Source: Caldifarciminota bacterium (lineage in GTDB: Bacteria > Hydrothermota > Hydrothermia > UBA1063 > CAJXJZ01). From it: a stretch of 6,264 bases of DNA. The position numbers were made by a program, and so were the translations under genes. Positions within the stretch are counted from its first letter, which is position 1, and each line of letters starts with the position of its first letter. Location of the stretch: NCBI GenBank assembly GCA_027033555.1, contig JALVLE010000025.1, positions 1 through 6,264 of the forward strand. The letters are read 5' to 3'. The notes below the pieces were generated by a model, which worked only from the letters and a program-made list of their open reading frames with translations, ran no database searches and was not told the DNA's origin. Positions 6,258 through 6,264 of this stretch are shown here, piece after piece.

Positions 6258-6264
6258 CCTGTTA

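Noticed and set aside
1..6264. CRISPR arrays, tRNA/rRNA genes, insertion sequences or direct repeat arrays
   Set aside because: None seen on either strand; the only clear repeat is the terminator inverted repeat at 1993-2019, and almost the whole window is coding.

Overview
The window looks like part of an anaerobic, AT-rich and possibly thermophilic bacterial genome. Arg is mostly AGA/AGG and ATA is a common Ile codon. Genes inside the operon have strong AGGAGG-type ribosome binding sites, and there is a textbook intrinsic terminator, so I read it as bacterial rather than archaeal even though the redox genes resemble methanogen proteins. The lineage cannot be fixed from this sequence.

All five genes are on the minus strand, so the window reads from right to left. 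The right two thirds (6257 down to 2045) is a compact redox operon. It starts with a very large HdrA-like iron-sulfur protein (898 aa), followed by a complete MvhD/FlpD-type [2Fe-2S] electron-transfer subunit with a GTG start, then an FrhB/FdhB-like protein with two [4Fe-4S] motifs. In both internal junctions the next gene's Shine-Dalgarno overlaps the stop codon of the gene before it, so translation is probably coupled. A perfect GC-rich hairpin with a T-tract (1987-2019) ends the operon.

Downstream lie a 12-TM-like SLC13/ArsB-NhaD family permease (872-1978) and a type I L-asparaginase (1-845) that runs off the left edge after 281 codons. Neither has a visible Shine-Dalgarno. Both have a possible -10 hexamer 6-8 nt before the ATG, so leaderless starts are possible.

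The most unusual object is the HdrA-like protein. It appears to hold two HdrA-type flavoprotein cores in tandem, with the HdrA N-terminal Fe-S domain between them and a 2x[4Fe-4S] ferredoxin tail. Both dinucleotide-binding glycine motifs are degenerate, and the cysteines of the signature CS-x2-CCM cluster site are lost from the first core and half lost from the second. The N-terminal-domain cluster cysteines and the ferredoxin clusters are intact. This suggests a multi-cluster electron conduit, or a highly derived heterodisulfide-reductase-like scaffold, that passes electrons to or from MvhD and the FrhB-like subunit. No HdrB, HdrC, hydrogenase or formate dehydrogenase catalytic subunit is visible; they could lie upstream, beyond the right edge.
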